64,000 nucleotides of DNA from Lachnospiraceae bacterium (GCA_900199595.1 FZRB01000018.1:1-64000), one strand, 5' to 3'; shown: positions 8,981 through 17,831, numbered from the stretch's first letter. The notes: generated by a model not told the origin, from the sequence alone. Numbers and translations: made by a program.

Positions 8981-9571
8981 CTACTGCTCTAAAGGTTTCA
9001 TCTCTATCATCCTGAACAATCTGTCCTGGAGTTTTACATCATCCTTGAACGCACCTCTGAATGTAGTTGTCAGAGTAACAGAAGTATTATTTTTTATTCC
9101 CCTGGCCGTCATACAGCTGTGCTTTCCTTTTATAACAACAGCTACATCCGGAGACAAAGTGGCTTTTTCCATTATATATGCTATATCACTTCCAATTTTC
9201 TCCTGAAGCTGCAGTCTCTTTCCGACCATATCTGCTATACGGGCTATCTTGCTAAGTCCGATAACTCTTTCTCTTGGAATATATGCAACAGCAACCTTCA
9301 TATCATACATAAGAGCCATATGATGTTCACAATAACTGAATATCTCTATATCCTTTACAAGAACCATGTCTCTGTCAGTAGGTGCCTCGAAGGTTTTATT
9401 GAACATAGCTGCTATCTCATCATTTGTATAGCCTATCCCTTCAAAGATTTCACTATACATACGCGCAACTCTGTCCGGAGTTTCACGAAGTCCCTCTCTG
9501 TCCGGATCTTCTCCGATAGCTTCAAGGATTCCTCTTATATGCTCTCTTATTTTTGCCTGATCGACTGCCAT
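8981..9571 (-). CDS. folE: GTP cyclohydrolase I
   Basis: FolE converts GTP to 7,8-dihydroneopterin triphosphate, the shared precursor of folate and of queuosine. The catalytic zinc and substrate residues are in YCEHHMAL, the GLSKIAR and GKRLQLQE motifs follow, and HSCMTARG closes the zinc site. At 196 residues it is normal length and has an AAGGAG site. Its place between queE and queC, behind a probable preQ1 riboswitch, indicates that this copy feeds deazapurine synthesis. Confidence 0.96.
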   Translation of the reverse strand: MAVDQAKIREHIRGILEAIGEDPDREGLRETPDRVARMYSEIFEGIGYTNDEIAAMFNKTFEAPTDRDMVLVKDIEIFSYCEHHMALMYDMKVAVAYIPRERVIGLSKIARIADMVGKRLQLQEKIGSDIAYIMEKATLSPDVAVVIKGKHSCMTARGIKNNTSVTLTTTFRGAFKDDVKLQDRLFRMIEMKPLEQ

Positions 9572-9586
9572 TTTTTATTCTCCTTT

Positions 9587-10273
9587 TTATACTCCTCTTT
9601 CATCAGGATCCCAGATAATCTTGTGCTGCTGAAGCTGAAATCTGACTTCATTCATTTTATTATCTATCATATACTGAACTATTGTCCTGTATTCCAGCTG
9701 TCCGAACACAGGACTGAAATATATTTTAACCTTTTTATCTTTTAACGAACAGGTCCTGATTATTTCTCTGGCTCTATCCATATCTTCAACGCTTCCAACC
9801 ACAAACTTGACCGTATCATATTCTCTCAGATGGTCATAGTTGTCCATAAGCATCCTGTCTTCCATAAGACTCGACGGACATTTATAGTCAAGAGTGATAC
9901 TCAGCTCATCAGTGAGTCCGAGAGTATCAGCAAGCTCCCTCATTGATCCTATGCTTATCGCTCCATTGGTCTCTATCTCAACCTTATGGTTCTTTCCGAT
10001 CAGCTCGGCCACAAGGTCCGTTATCCCCGCCTGAAGAAGAGGCTCACCTCCGGTCAGAGTGACATTGGTTATCCCGGTATCATCAACATATCTGATTATA
10101 TCAGCTGTACTCATTACCTCATGTGGTGTATCCGCCGATAATGCCCATGCGGTATCGCAATATGAACATCTGAGATTACAGCCCGCAAATCTGATGAATA
10201 CCGCAAGCTCTCCGGCCAGTCTTGATTCTCCGTTTATGCTTACAAATCTTTCGGCAACCCTGAACTCTTTCAT
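9587..10273 (-). CDS. queE: 7-carboxy-7-deazaguanine synthase QueE (radical SAM)
   Basis: QueE is a radical SAM enzyme that rearranges 6-carboxy-tetrahydropterin to 7-carboxy-7-deazaguanine. The 4Fe-4S motif is CNLRCSYC (C-x3-C-x2-C), followed by the GGEPLLQ SAM-binding motif. I place the start at the ATG at 10273: GGAG lies 8 nt upstream and the ATG overlaps the queD stop as ATGA, which implies coupled translation. An earlier in-frame TTG has no such support. The substrate is made by the neighbouring QueD. Confidence 0.94.
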   Translation of the reverse strand: MKEFRVAERFVSINGESRLAGELAVFIRFAGCNLRCSYCDTAWALSADTPHEVMSTADIIRYVDDTGITNVTLTGGEPLLQAGITDLVAELIGKNHKVEIETNGAISIGSMRELADTLGLTDELSITLDYKCPSSLMEDRMLMDNYDHLREYDTVKFVVGSVEDMDRAREIIRTCSLKDKKVKIYFSPVFGQLEYRTIVQYMIDNKMNEVRFQLQQHKIIWDPDERGV

Positions 10274-10689
10274 AATGAATACTCCGCACAATTCTCCGGA
10301 GTTTCATAAACCCGCGTTCTAATTACCGTGTAGCCCTTTGCTAACATTAATTCATAGAAATATTTTGCCAGATTCTCGGCTGTTGGTCTGAAGGACATCT
10401 CACATAAGCTGAATCCTTCCTCCTTAAGTGCTGCAACAGTTGCAGGCTTCAGGCTGCCTTTTTCTATAATAAAAACATGATCCAGCTTAGAAGTCTCCTC
10501 CTTAAGATCCTCCTTAAGCTTTCCAAAATCCACCACCATGCCGCGGGACTGTCCGCTTTCCTGAAGAGTATCGGAACCAACCTCTATGGTAACGACCCAT
10601 CTGTGACCGTGGATATTGGCACATTTTCCTTCATAGTCCTTAAGAAAATGAGCACTGTCAAATTCTGATTTTGTTCTGAGTATATACAT
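10270..10689 (-). CDS. queD: 6-carboxy-5,6,7,8-tetrahydropterin synthase QueD
   Basis: QueD converts dihydroneopterin triphosphate to 6-carboxy-tetrahydropterin. The zinc-binding histidines are in the segments FDSAHF and NIHGHRW, and the C-terminal TRVYETPENCAEY is a family hallmark with the catalytic glutamate. I use the ATG at 10689 with a GAGGTG site 8 nt upstream; the longer reading frame would run through the hairpin terminator and riboswitch leader. It is the first gene of the queuosine operon. Confidence 0.94.
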   Translation of the reverse strand: MYILRTKSEFDSAHFLKDYEGKCANIHGHRWVVTIEVGSDTLQESGQSRGMVVDFGKLKEDLKEETSKLDHVFIIEKGSLKPATVAALKEEGFSLCEMSFRPTAENLAKYFYELMLAKGYTVIRTRVYETPENCAEYSL

Positions 10690-10702
10690 ATTACACCTCG
10701 TG

Positions 10703-10727
10703 AAAAGAGCGCAGACTAGCTGCGCCC
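10703..10727 (-). terminator. Leader terminator of the queuosine operon
   Basis: On the minus strand GGGCGCAG pairs with CTGCGCTC (8 bp with one wobble) around a CTAGT loop, followed by TTTT. It ends just before the GAGGTG ribosome site of queD. Lying between the aptamer and the gene, it is probably the expression platform of the preQ1 riboswitch. Confidence 0.7.
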
Positions 10728-10734
10728 TGATAGT

Positions 10735-10776
10735 CCTGGTATTTTTATAGTAGGAAGGCACAAACGAACTACTACT
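10735..10776 (-). promoter_or_regulatory. Probable preQ1-I riboswitch aptamer upstream of queDE-folE-queC
   Basis: On the minus strand TAGTAG (10774-10769) pairs with CTACTA (10753-10748), matching P1 of the preQ1-I class. The loop begins TTC, and the 3' arm runs directly into an A-rich tail (ATAAAAATAC), the class signature. A three-base pseudoknot GTG:TAC (with one wobble) is possible next to a C that could contact the ligand. The loop is about 3 nt longer than usual, so it is a variant or I have the alignment slightly off. Position directly ahead of a preQ0/preQ1 operon supports the call. Confidence 0.58.
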
Positions 10777-10782
10777 ATTAAT

Positions 10783-12273
10783 TTATTGAATCTCAAGGAA
10801 TTTCTTTACAACTGCTTCCATTTCTTCTTTATCACATACTGTATCATGTACTACAGGAGCAGTTCTGATCTCCTCAACTGCCTTTGGAATTCTTACTGCT
10901 GAAAGCTTCTCAAGCTCATCAACCAGTTCAAAGTCTCCCTTTGATTCCAGTGATGAATCTATAGCTGTCATAACGCTTCTTGTGAATTTATATGGACTGG
11001 CTGTTGAAGCAATAACCGTCGGAGTATTATCCTCTGTTTCCTTCTTATACTTATCATATACAGAAACAGCCACAGCAGTATGTGTATCGATTATATAGCC
11101 ATCCTCGGCGTAAAGTGTGCGTATGATCTCGGCAACCTCATCTGTGTCAGCATAATTACCATAGAACTGATACAGATTCTTCTTCATCTCGTCCGTAATC
11201 TCATAGCTGCCTGTCTCTGTAAGGCTCTTCATAAGCTCTGAATTCTTCTCAGCATCATTTCCTGCTATACGATAGATAAGTCTTTCCAGATTGCTGGAAA
11301 TCAGAATATCCATAGACGGCGATGTCGTAAGTATGAAATCACGATTTCTGTCATAGGTTCCTGTTGTGAAGAAATCATAAAGAACCTTGTTATCATTTGA
11401 TGCACATATAAACTTTCTAACAGGAATACCCATCAGAGACGCATAATATGCAGCGAGTATATTTCCGAAATTACCTGTAGGAACAACAATATTTATACTG
11501 TCACCGGGAGCAACAGTTCCGGCCTTTACAAGTCTGGTATAAGCATACACATAGTAAACCATCTGTGGAACCAGACGACCAATATTAATAGAATTGGCTG
11601 AGGAGAATATATATCCCTTTTCATCCAGATAAGCAGCCAGTTCTTTATCGGAGAACATCTTCTTTACTCCGGTCTGGGCATCATCAAAATTGCCTGTAAT
11701 ACCAGCCACAAATGTATTCTTACCCTTTTCGGTAACCATCTGTTTTTCCTGAATAGGGCTCACACCGTTCTTTGGATAAAATACAGCTATATGAGTTCCC
11801 GGCACATCTGCAAAACCTGCCAGGGCTGCCTTTCCTGTATCTCCCGAAGTTGCAGTAAGAATAACTATCTCTTTATTCAGGTTATTCTTCTTTGCAGCAG
11901 TGGTCATGAGATATGGAAGTATGGAAAGAGCCATGTCTTTAAAGGCTATGGTTTTTCCATGAAACAGCTCTAATATGAAAGCTCCGTGGTGATATTTCAA
12001 AGGAGCGATCAGCTCAGTATCAAACTTACTGTCATAAGCTCCTTCTATGCAGAACCTAAGTTCTTCTTCTGTAAAGTCAGTAAGCATACGACTCATCACT
12101 TCATATGCCACCTCTTTATAATCCATCTCAGCCAGCTCTTCAAAAGGTATATCCAGGGCAGGAATCTCATCCGGAACAAAAAGTCCTCCGTTTTCCGCAA
12201 GGCCCTTCAGAATAGCTTCACTTGCTGTTGCTGTTTCTTCCGCATTTCTCGTGCTTCTGTAAAGAAAACTCAT
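10783..12273 (-). CDS. thrC: Threonine synthase
   Basis: ThrC converts O-phosphohomoserine to threonine with pyridoxal phosphate. The PLP lysine is in TIAFKDMAL, the phosphate/serine pocket in ATSGDTGKAAL, and VVPTGNFGN is the glycine-rich cofactor loop. At 496 residues it belongs to the longer, fold-type II class with an N-terminal extension (STRN, KGLAENGGLFVP). A GGAG site precedes the ATG. No other threonine genes lie beside it. The queuosine riboswitch starts a few bases after its stop, so some transcripts may read through. Confidence 0.96.
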   Translation of the reverse strand: MSFLYRSTRNAEETATASEAILKGLAENGGLFVPDEIPALDIPFEELAEMDYKEVAYEVMSRMLTDFTEEELRFCIEGAYDSKFDTELIAPLKYHHGAFILELFHGKTIAFKDMALSILPYLMTTAAKKNNLNKEIVILTATSGDTGKAALAGFADVPGTHIAVFYPKNGVSPIQEKQMVTEKGKNTFVAGITGNFDDAQTGVKKMFSDKELAAYLDEKGYIFSSANSINIGRLVPQMVYYVYAYTRLVKAGTVAPGDSINIVVPTGNFGNILAAYYASLMGIPVRKFICASNDNKVLYDFFTTGTYDRNRDFILTTSPSMDILISSNLERLIYRIAGNDAEKNSELMKSLTETGSYEITDEMKKNLYQFYGNYADTDEVAEIIRTLYAEDGYIIDTHTAVAVSVYDKYKKETEDNTPTVIASTASPYKFTRSVMTAIDSSLESKGDFELVDELEKLSAVRIPKAVEEIRTAPVVHDTVCDKEEMEAVVKKFLEIQ

Positions 12274-12325
12274 AAATCTGTCTCCATTTCTTTATTGTAG
12301 ATTCTTCATTCCGATCAGAACGGAA

Positions 12326-13609
12326 TTACTTTATCGCATTATAAATCATCTGTGCAAAGGTATGGTAACCATCACTGGTCAGATGTATTCCGTCACCACT
12401 GAAAAGCCCTGTATTGGAGGATCCCTTAGAATACCAGTCTATCAAGGTAACATTGCTGTTTTTCGATACCAGTGTGCTTATAGTTGAATTAACCTCTGCA
12501 TACCAGTCCAGACTCGGTCCGTAGGTGTTAACCCAGAAAATCCGTTTATCAGAGCCTATATTATCTATCAGCTGCTGACCTGCACTTTCTGAAAATGGTC
12601 CGTTGGTACCAAGCTCTATAACAACCGTATCTCCAAGAGTACCGGCGCTTTTCATTTCAGAAACTATATCATAACCTGCCGACTGCTGTCTTCCAACCTT
12701 GGCATCTATATTTGCATCAGGAATAAGTGACTTAAGGTCTGAGGTTGCTCCTACCATAAGAGAGTCACCGATCACGGATACTTTACCCATTCCGGTACTG
12801 CTCTGCTGTGTAGTAGGAGTGGAACTTGCTGTCGGAGTTGTAGTAGACGGTCCATTATAGAGATAAACATCTCCCGTCTGCTTACCAAAACGAAGTGCCT
12901 CTGCATGAGTGTTAAAATATATATCAATATGATTACCTGTAATAGCACCACCACGGTCATCAACCGTATATACCATTCCGTTAATTATCATCTGGGTTCC
13001 AAATGCATATCTGCTGTCTGCCGCTATGGTATGATTAGCCATGGCAGGTCTTCCGCTGGCAGTTATACCATTTGTCTTACCACAGCAAATAACACAGGCA
13101 CAATAACCGGTAAGAACAAACTTTCCAAGATAAGTTCCGTTGGCATTGCTTGCATACACTCCGCTTGACCCCTGGGACACCGTAACAGAAGCGTTGCCAT
13201 TTACTTCCTTTATCTTATTGAGTGCATACTTTTCATTTCTGGATCTTGCTTCATCACCCTTGGACTTACCACCGGTATTGCTGCTATTAAGAAGCTCTTC
13301 CAGTGCCGCCTTATCTTTTTTCTGCTGATCTGTCAGATCCTTTCCGGACAAAATAGAACCGGAGGTTGTATCTGTCACTCCACTCGCTGAAACGATACCA
13401 AGACTCTCGTATTGGGCTCTGGCATAAAGCGGTCTGTACGCCTTATCATCATAAAGCGCATTCAGCATTACCATTCTGCCCACATCCTTGGTAACCTTCC
13501 TTCTGTCTTCTATAACAGATGTAAGGCATGCCAGCACAAGAGCTGCTATAACAGCCACAGAAAAAATCACTTTTAAATTATCCTTAATAAATGTAAGAAA
13601 ATGCTTCAA
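12326..13609 (-). CDS. Cell-wall-associated 3D-domain / SGNH-hydrolase fusion
   Basis: The 427-residue protein has an N-terminal membrane segment (about 13-32), a low-complexity stalk, a 3D domain at about 160-252 with its three aspartates (D198, D217-D218 and D229), a Ser/Thr/Pro-rich linker (253-275) and a C-terminal SGNH/GDSL domain at 276-427. The SGNH residues are all visible: S283 (GDS), N336 (ELGTNG), D406 and H409 (DGIH). 3D domains belong to MltA/RpfB-type muralytic proteins; SGNH domains act as esterases or O-acyltransferases. It may edit peptidoglycan acylation and cleave glycan strands. It starts at TTG, 10 nt after AGGAG, behind a strong promoter. Confidence 0.85.
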   Translation of the reverse strand: MKHFLTFIKDNLKVIFSVAVIAALVLACLTSVIEDRRKVTKDVGRMVMLNALYDDKAYRPLYARAQYESLGIVSASGVTDTTSGSILSGKDLTDQQKKDKAALEELLNSSNTGGKSKGDEARSRNEKYALNKIKEVNGNASVTVSQGSSGVYASNANGTYLGKFVLTGYCACVICCGKTNGITASGRPAMANHTIAADSRYAFGTQMIINGMVYTVDDRGGAITGNHIDIYFNTHAEALRFGKQTGDVYLYNGPSTTTPTASSTPTTQQSSTGMGKVSVIGDSLMVGATSDLKSLIPDANIDAKVGRQQSAGYDIVSEMKSAGTLGDTVVIELGTNGPFSESAGQQLIDNIGSDKRIFWVNTYGPSLDWYAEVNSTISTLVSKNSNVTLIDWYSKGSSNTGLFSGDGIHLTSDGYHTFAQMIYNAIK

Positions 13610-13659
13610 TAAACAAAATCTCCTTATTCATTAAAAAATACAAGAAAACTACTGCATGA

Positions 13660-13688
13660 ACTATAACACCTCTTTATGTTAAGGTCAA
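13660..13688 (-). promoter_or_regulatory. Sigma-A-type promoter of the 3D/SGNH gene
   Basis: On the minus strand TTGACC (13688-13683) is followed after exactly 17 nt by TATAGT (13665-13660), about 50 nt ahead of the TTG start. Both boxes are close to consensus. Confidence 0.75.
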
Positions 13689-13739
13689 GCCTTCCACAAA
13701 TCTTTCACTGTTCCTGACGGGAGCAGTAAAAGATATATT

Positions 13740-14684
13740 TCATCGGCCGATTCCCTCGATCAGCTCCAGCATATCAGCCTCTGTTTCCAGCTCACTGGCT
13801 CTTTTTCTCAGTTTTGCTGATCCATATATTCCTTCCGTATACCATGCCACATGCTTACGCATTTCGCGGATACCTATATACTCGCCCTTTTCTTCTACCA
13901 TAAGCTTTACATGTCTTTTCATCATGTCTCTAAGTTCTTCCATGCTCCTTCGCTCTATGGCTTCACCTCTGAGACCGGCCTTAATCTCCCTGAATATCCA
14001 GGGATTTCCCTTAGCCGCTCTGGCAATCATAACACTGTCGCAGCCGGTTTCCTTCATTATTCTTTTTACATCATCAGAGGTCCTTATGTCGCCGTTCCCA
14101 ATAACAGGAATCTTCACTTTATCCTTTACTGCTTTTATGATACTCCAGTCAGCCCTGCCACTATAGTACTGTTCTCTTGTTCTGGCATGAACTGCTACTG
14201 CAGCCGCTCCGCCTGACTCGGCTGCAAGAGCAGCGTCAACAGCATTTATATGATCGGCGTCAAAACCTGTTCTTATTTTAACAGTCACCGGAATAGAAAC
14301 AGCATCCGAAACCGCTCTTACTATCTGCTCTATAAGGTCCACATTCTTCATAAGAGCCGATCCCTCACCATTATTAACTATCTTCGGAACAGGACAGCCC
14401 ATATTGATATCAATAAAGTCAAAACCTCTGTCAGAAAGCTTTGCCGCCTCTCCTGCAAGTATACCCGGATCATTTCCAAACAGCTGAATACCTACAGGCT
14501 TTTCCAAAGCGCTGGTTTTCAGAAGAAGGTCTGTTTTTTTACTGCCATACATGAGACCCTTTGCAGAAACCATTTCTGTTATACAGACATCCGCTCCCTG
14601 CTCCTTGCAGAGAATACGAAATGGCAGGTCTGTTACCCCTGCCATTGGTCCTAAAATTATTTTTTGATTAAAATCCAGTTTCAT
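13740..14684 (-). CDS. dus: tRNA-dihydrouridine synthase (DusB-like)
   Basis: Dus enzymes reduce uridine to dihydrouridine in tRNA using FMN. The FMN-binding start GPMAGVTDLPFR, the catalytic cysteine in NMGCPVPK, the GSALM segment, VKIRTGF, VHARTREQYY and GNGDI are all present. The natural start is the ATG at 14684, which lies just after the coaX stop; the earlier in-frame ATG overlaps coaX. It is the last gene of a run that begins with dapA, so it may be expressed from the lysine-riboswitch promoter. Confidence 0.94.
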   Translation of the reverse strand: MKLDFNQKIILGPMAGVTDLPFRILCKEQGADVCITEMVSAKGLMYGSKKTDLLLKTSALEKPVGIQLFGNDPGILAGEAAKLSDRGFDFIDINMGCPVPKIVNNGEGSALMKNVDLIEQIVRAVSDAVSIPVTVKIRTGFDADHINAVDAALAAESGGAAAVAVHARTREQYYSGRADWSIIKAVKDKVKIPVIGNGDIRTSDDVKRIMKETGCDSVMIARAAKGNPWIFREIKAGLRGEAIERRSMEELRDMMKRHVKLMVEEKGEYIGIREMRKHVAWYTEGIYGSAKLRKRASELETEADMLELIEGIGR

Positions 14685-14688
14685 ATTA

Positions 14689-15456
14689 TTATTTCTGCTT
14701 ATCATATATTATTCTCAGACCATGAAGCGTAAGCTCCGGATCGTATATATCTATTGCATCGGTAGCCTCAGATATCAGCTTACCGAGTCCTCCGGTTGCT
14801 ACAACCTTTATACCTTCCAGTCCGGATTCCTTCTTGATTCTTTTAATTATATATTCGGTCTGACCAACATAACCATAGAAGATACCGGCCTGCATACTTG
14901 ATACAGTATCCTTACCCAGTATGGTATCTACCTTCTTTATTTCAACCTCAGGCAGCTTGGCAGTACCCTTCCAGAGTGCATTTGCAGAAAGTCTTATTCC
15001 GGGCGAAGTAACGCCTGCCGAAAATGTACCATCCTCCAGAACCAGATCATGTGTAGTTGCAGTACCGAAATCCACAACTATTATCGGACCGCCATACATC
15101 TCGTATGCCGCCACTGCATCTACAAGTCTGTCAGCACCCAGTTCCTTAGGATTAGGGATAGCAAGTCTGATACCAGACTTGATTCCAGGTGCCACTATAA
15201 GAGGCTGTACATTGAAATACTTTATAATACCGCTGATGAGAGAATGCATGATATCAGGCACAACAGAGGATATGATAACATCCTTTATCTCAGAACCATC
15301 AACTTCGTTTATGCTCAGCCACTGCCTTAAGAATACTCCGTACTCATCAGATGTACGTGAGGTCTGTGTGATCATCCTAAACTGCTTGATAAGCTTTTTT
15401 CCATCAAACAGTCCTACAGTAATATTCGTATTTCCAACATCTACCGCAAATAACAT
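14689..15456 (-). CDS. coaX: Type III pantothenate kinase
   Basis: CoaX phosphorylates pantothenate in the first step of coenzyme A synthesis and is not feedback-inhibited by CoA. The ATP-binding DVGNTN motif at the N-terminus, [13 protein letters not shown] and VVDFGTATT place it firmly in the type III ASKHA family; 255 residues is normal. An AAGGAA site precedes the ATG. It lies 30 nt downstream of a small gene and just ahead of dus, in the presumed dapA operon. Confidence 0.96.
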   Translation of the reverse strand: MLFAVDVGNTNITVGLFDGKKLIKQFRMITQTSRTSDEYGVFLRQWLSINEVDGSEIKDVIISSVVPDIMHSLISGIIKYFNVQPLIVAPGIKSGIRLAIPNPKELGADRLVDAVAAYEMYGGPIIVVDFGTATTHDLVLEDGTFSAGVTSPGIRLSANALWKGTAKLPEVEIKKVDTILGKDTVSSMQAGIFYGYVGQTEYIIKRIKKESGLEGIKVVATGGLGKLISEATDAIDIYDPELTLHGLRIIYDKQK

Positions 15457-15486
15457 AATGCTATTTCCTTTTCTTCTATAAATATA

Positions 15487-15810
15487 TTAGCGAGCCATCA
15501 TGATGAGCAGCTCATAGTATTCCTCCAGCTGCTCAAAGAGTTCTCTCTTCTCGTTTCTCATCTGATTTACCTTAAGACCACTGCCTATTTCGTCATAGAG
15601 AAAATCGTCCTCATGAAAATCAGTTGCTATCGAAAGTCCTCCCTCATCATCATAGTATAGTGTGATAATACCACCTATTTCTTCTGTAAAAATAACCAGG
15701 GCAACCTTAAGTTCGTCCTTGATTTTCTGGGGAAGATTCGCAAATCTCGGATTGAGATAGAACTTTTCAGTATATTTTGATGCACTGCATAGTATCTGTT
15801 CTTCAGTCAT
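15487..15810 (-). CDS. Small acidic conserved protein of unknown function
   Basis: A 107-residue, strongly acidic protein with no membrane segment or signal peptide. It has a beta-rich middle (GGIITLYYDDEGG) and a C-terminal helix. It resembles small Lachnospiraceae proteins grouped as DUF6145, but I hold that name loosely. The ATG at 15810 has a GAGGTG site; a GTG three codons earlier overlaps that site and is less likely. It lies between dapB and coaX with short gaps, so it belongs to the same transcript. Confidence 0.75.
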   Translation of the reverse strand: MTEEQILCSASKYTEKFYLNPRFANLPQKIKDELKVALVIFTEEIGGIITLYYDDEGGLSIATDFHEDDFLYDEIGSGLKVNQMRNEKRELFEQLEEYYELLIMMAR

Positions 15811-15834
15811 GGTATCCACCTCTTTACTAAAAGC

Positions 15835-16605
15835 TTAACCATTTATCCTGGATTCAATAACATCCTGCATTGTATACATGCCCGGGCCTTTATCTGCCAG
15901 GAACTTTGCTGCGCTGATAGCACCGTTTCCGAATATATTTCTTGAATAAGCTATATGTCTTATCTCTATAACCTCATCAGGTCCTGCAAATATAACATCA
16001 TGAGTTCCCGGTATGGAACCTCCTCTGACTGCTGATATTCCCAGCTCCTTTGCATCTCTTTTTTCACGCTTCTGACTTCTGTCAAAAACATATTCATACT
16101 GTCCGTCTGCTGCTTCATTTATAGCATCTGCAAGTGCCAGAGCTGTTCCTGAAGGAGCATCCAGTTTATTATGATGATGCTGTTCAACTATTTCTATGTC
16201 GAAGCCGGCTGAACCAAATACACTGGTTGCAGTTTTAAGAAGATTCATAATCGTGTTAATTCCAAGGCTCATATTTGCAGATTTGAGAATTGCCACTTTC
16301 CCGGAAGCTTCCTTTATTTCCTCAAGCTGTTCATCACTGAAGCCTGTGGTACAAAGAACAACCGGAATACTGTTCTTTATGCTGTAGTCAAGAAGGGCTG
16401 CAGTAACCTTCGGAGAAGAGAAATCGATTATTACATCTGCTTCAACATTTATTTCCTCTGTAGATTTAAATACAGGATAACCAAGCGTTCCGTCATCAAC
16501 TATATCGATGCCGGCCACTATTTCAGCTTCACTGTCATCCTTTACAAGTTCAGTAATAACACGTCCCATACGGCCCGAACAGCCGCTCATTATTATTTTA
16601 GTCAT
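15835..16605 (-). CDS. dapB: 4-hydroxy-tetrahydrodipicolinate reductase
   Basis: DapB reduces the DapA product with NAD(P)H in lysine and diaminopimelate synthesis. The Rossmann motif GCSGRMG is at the N-terminus, and the catalytic block EQHHHNKLDAPSGTA is intact, including the lysine and the histidine pair. Length is normal at 256 residues. It follows dapA after 51 nt without a terminator, so both are under the lysine riboswitch. Confidence 0.97.
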   Translation of the reverse strand: MTKIIMSGCSGRMGRVITELVKDDSEAEIVAGIDIVDDGTLGYPVFKSTEEINVEADVIIDFSSPKVTAALLDYSIKNSIPVVLCTTGFSDEQLEEIKEASGKVAILKSANMSLGINTIMNLLKTATSVFGSAGFDIEIVEQHHHNKLDAPSGTALALADAINEAADGQYEYVFDRSQKREKRDAKELGISAVRGGSIPGTHDVIFAGPDEVIEIRHIAYSRNIFGNGAISAAKFLADKGPGMYTMQDVIESRING

Positions 16606-16656
16606 ATATTATTCTACCTCTATACTCGTTAACAACCATAAACCTCATGGAGAGGA

Positions 16657-17544
16657 TTAAAACTCAATTCCATAGTCCTTCATAGTCTTAATCAGGAATT
16701 CTGTATGTTCCGGTTCCATCTCTGTAAGTGGAAGTCTTACTTTACCGTTTGTAAGTCCCATAAGCTCTGAAGCCTTTTTAACAGGAATAGGATTAACCTC
16801 ACAGAAGAGTGCCTTACAAAGAGGTATAGCCTTAAGCTGAAGTGCCTTTGCTCCTTCGATATCTCCTTCAAGGAATTTAGCACACAGATCATGTGTATCC
16901 TCAGGAATTACATTTGCAGTAACTGAGATGACACCGATTCCACCAAGTGACATAAGAGGAACAATCTGATCATCATTTCCTGAATATATATCTATACATC
17001 CGTCTGCAAGAGCTGCAAGCTCAGCCACCTGAGATATATTTCCGGAAGCCTCCTTAATAGCTACAACGTTCTTTATTTCCTTAGCCATCTTAACTGCTGT
17101 TGCAGGAAGTATATTTACACCGGTTCTGCTTGGCACATTATAAAGAATAATAGGTGTATCAACATGCTCACTTACTTTCTCATAGTGCTTAATCAGTCCG
17201 TTCTGTGTACATTTATTATAATAAGGAGTAACCATGAGAAGTCCGTCTACTCCACATTTCTCTGCTTCAACAGAAAGCTCGATAGCTGTATGGGTATCGT
17301 TTGAGCCAGTTCCTGCTACTACAGGAATACGTCCGTTTGCCTGCTCTGCTACAACGGCTATGGCCTCAAGATGCTCCTCAACAGTCATCGTTGCAGACTC
17401 TCCTGATGTTCCGCATACAATAATTGCATCTGTCTTATGATCAATATGATAATCAACCAGCTCTCTCAGCTTCTCATAATCTATCTCCATATTTTCCTTG
17501 AACGGAGTTACTAATGCGACTCCTGACCCCTTAAAAATAGCCAT
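16657..17544 (-). CDS. dapA: 4-hydroxy-tetrahydrodipicolinate synthase
   Basis: DapA condenses pyruvate and aspartate semialdehyde, the committed step to lysine and to the diaminopimelate of peptidoglycan. Visible family motifs are CGTSGES, the catalytic tyrosine in YNVPSRTG and the Schiff-base lysine in AIKEASGN. It has an AAGGAGG site and 295 residues, the normal length. A promoter, lysine riboswitch and terminator lie directly upstream, so transcription should fall when lysine is plentiful. Confidence 0.97.
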   Translation of the reverse strand: MAIFKGSGVALVTPFKENMEIDYEKLRELVDYHIDHKTDAIIVCGTSGESATMTVEEHLEAIAVVAEQANGRIPVVAGTGSNDTHTAIELSVEAEKCGVDGLLMVTPYYNKCTQNGLIKHYEKVSEHVDTPIILYNVPSRTGVNILPATAVKMAKEIKNVVAIKEASGNISQVAELAALADGCIDIYSGNDDQIVPLMSLGGIGVISVTANVIPEDTHDLCAKFLEGDIEGAKALQLKAIPLCKALFCEVNPIPVKKASELMGLTNGKVRLPLTEMEPEHTEFLIKTMKDYGIEF

Positions 17545-17577
17545 GCTACTTTCCTCCTTTGAATTAATATTCTTACA

Positions 17578-17609
17578 TAAAAATTTGGACCAAAACAGAG
17601 TTTCGGTCC
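17578..17609 (-). terminator. Riboswitch-controlled terminator ahead of dapA
   Basis: On the minus strand GGACCGAAAC pairs with GTTTTGGTCC (10 bp with one wobble) around a TCT loop, followed by AAATTTTT. It sits between the lysine aptamer and the dapA ribosome site. Confidence 0.85.
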
Positions 17610-17627
17610 ATTAGATAATCTAGATAA

Positions 17628-17830
17628 TCACATGTACCGTAGCTCCCCATCTAATCCTTTAGATGACAGTCCTCAGACTCTTAATCTGAAGCCCAGCCGG
17701 ATACATGTCCCTTAGAAACTTTACAGTTACTTTGCATCCGCTTCGGCGAATCATCCTTTCTCACATCTTCAACTGAATGGGCTTCATCCGATATGATACT
17801 GATAATCATCGCAACCTCTACATACATCGA
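17628..17830 (-). promoter_or_regulatory. Lysine riboswitch (L-box)
   Basis: On the minus strand the conserved core elements occur in order: AGAGGTTGCGA with ATCAGTA, then AAAGGAT with TTCGCCGAAGC, then GGCTGGGCTTC, then GGACTGTCAT, then GGGGAGCTAC. P1 is formed by ATGTATGTAG and the CTAC-GTACAT segment at the 3' end. Together with the following terminator and dapA this is a standard lysine-sensing attenuator. Confidence 0.93.
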
Positions 17831-17831
17831 T

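Noticed and set aside
12274-12325. Possible T-box or threonine attenuator before thrC
   Set aside because: The gap is only 52 nt and has no T-box sequence or leader peptide with threonine codons.
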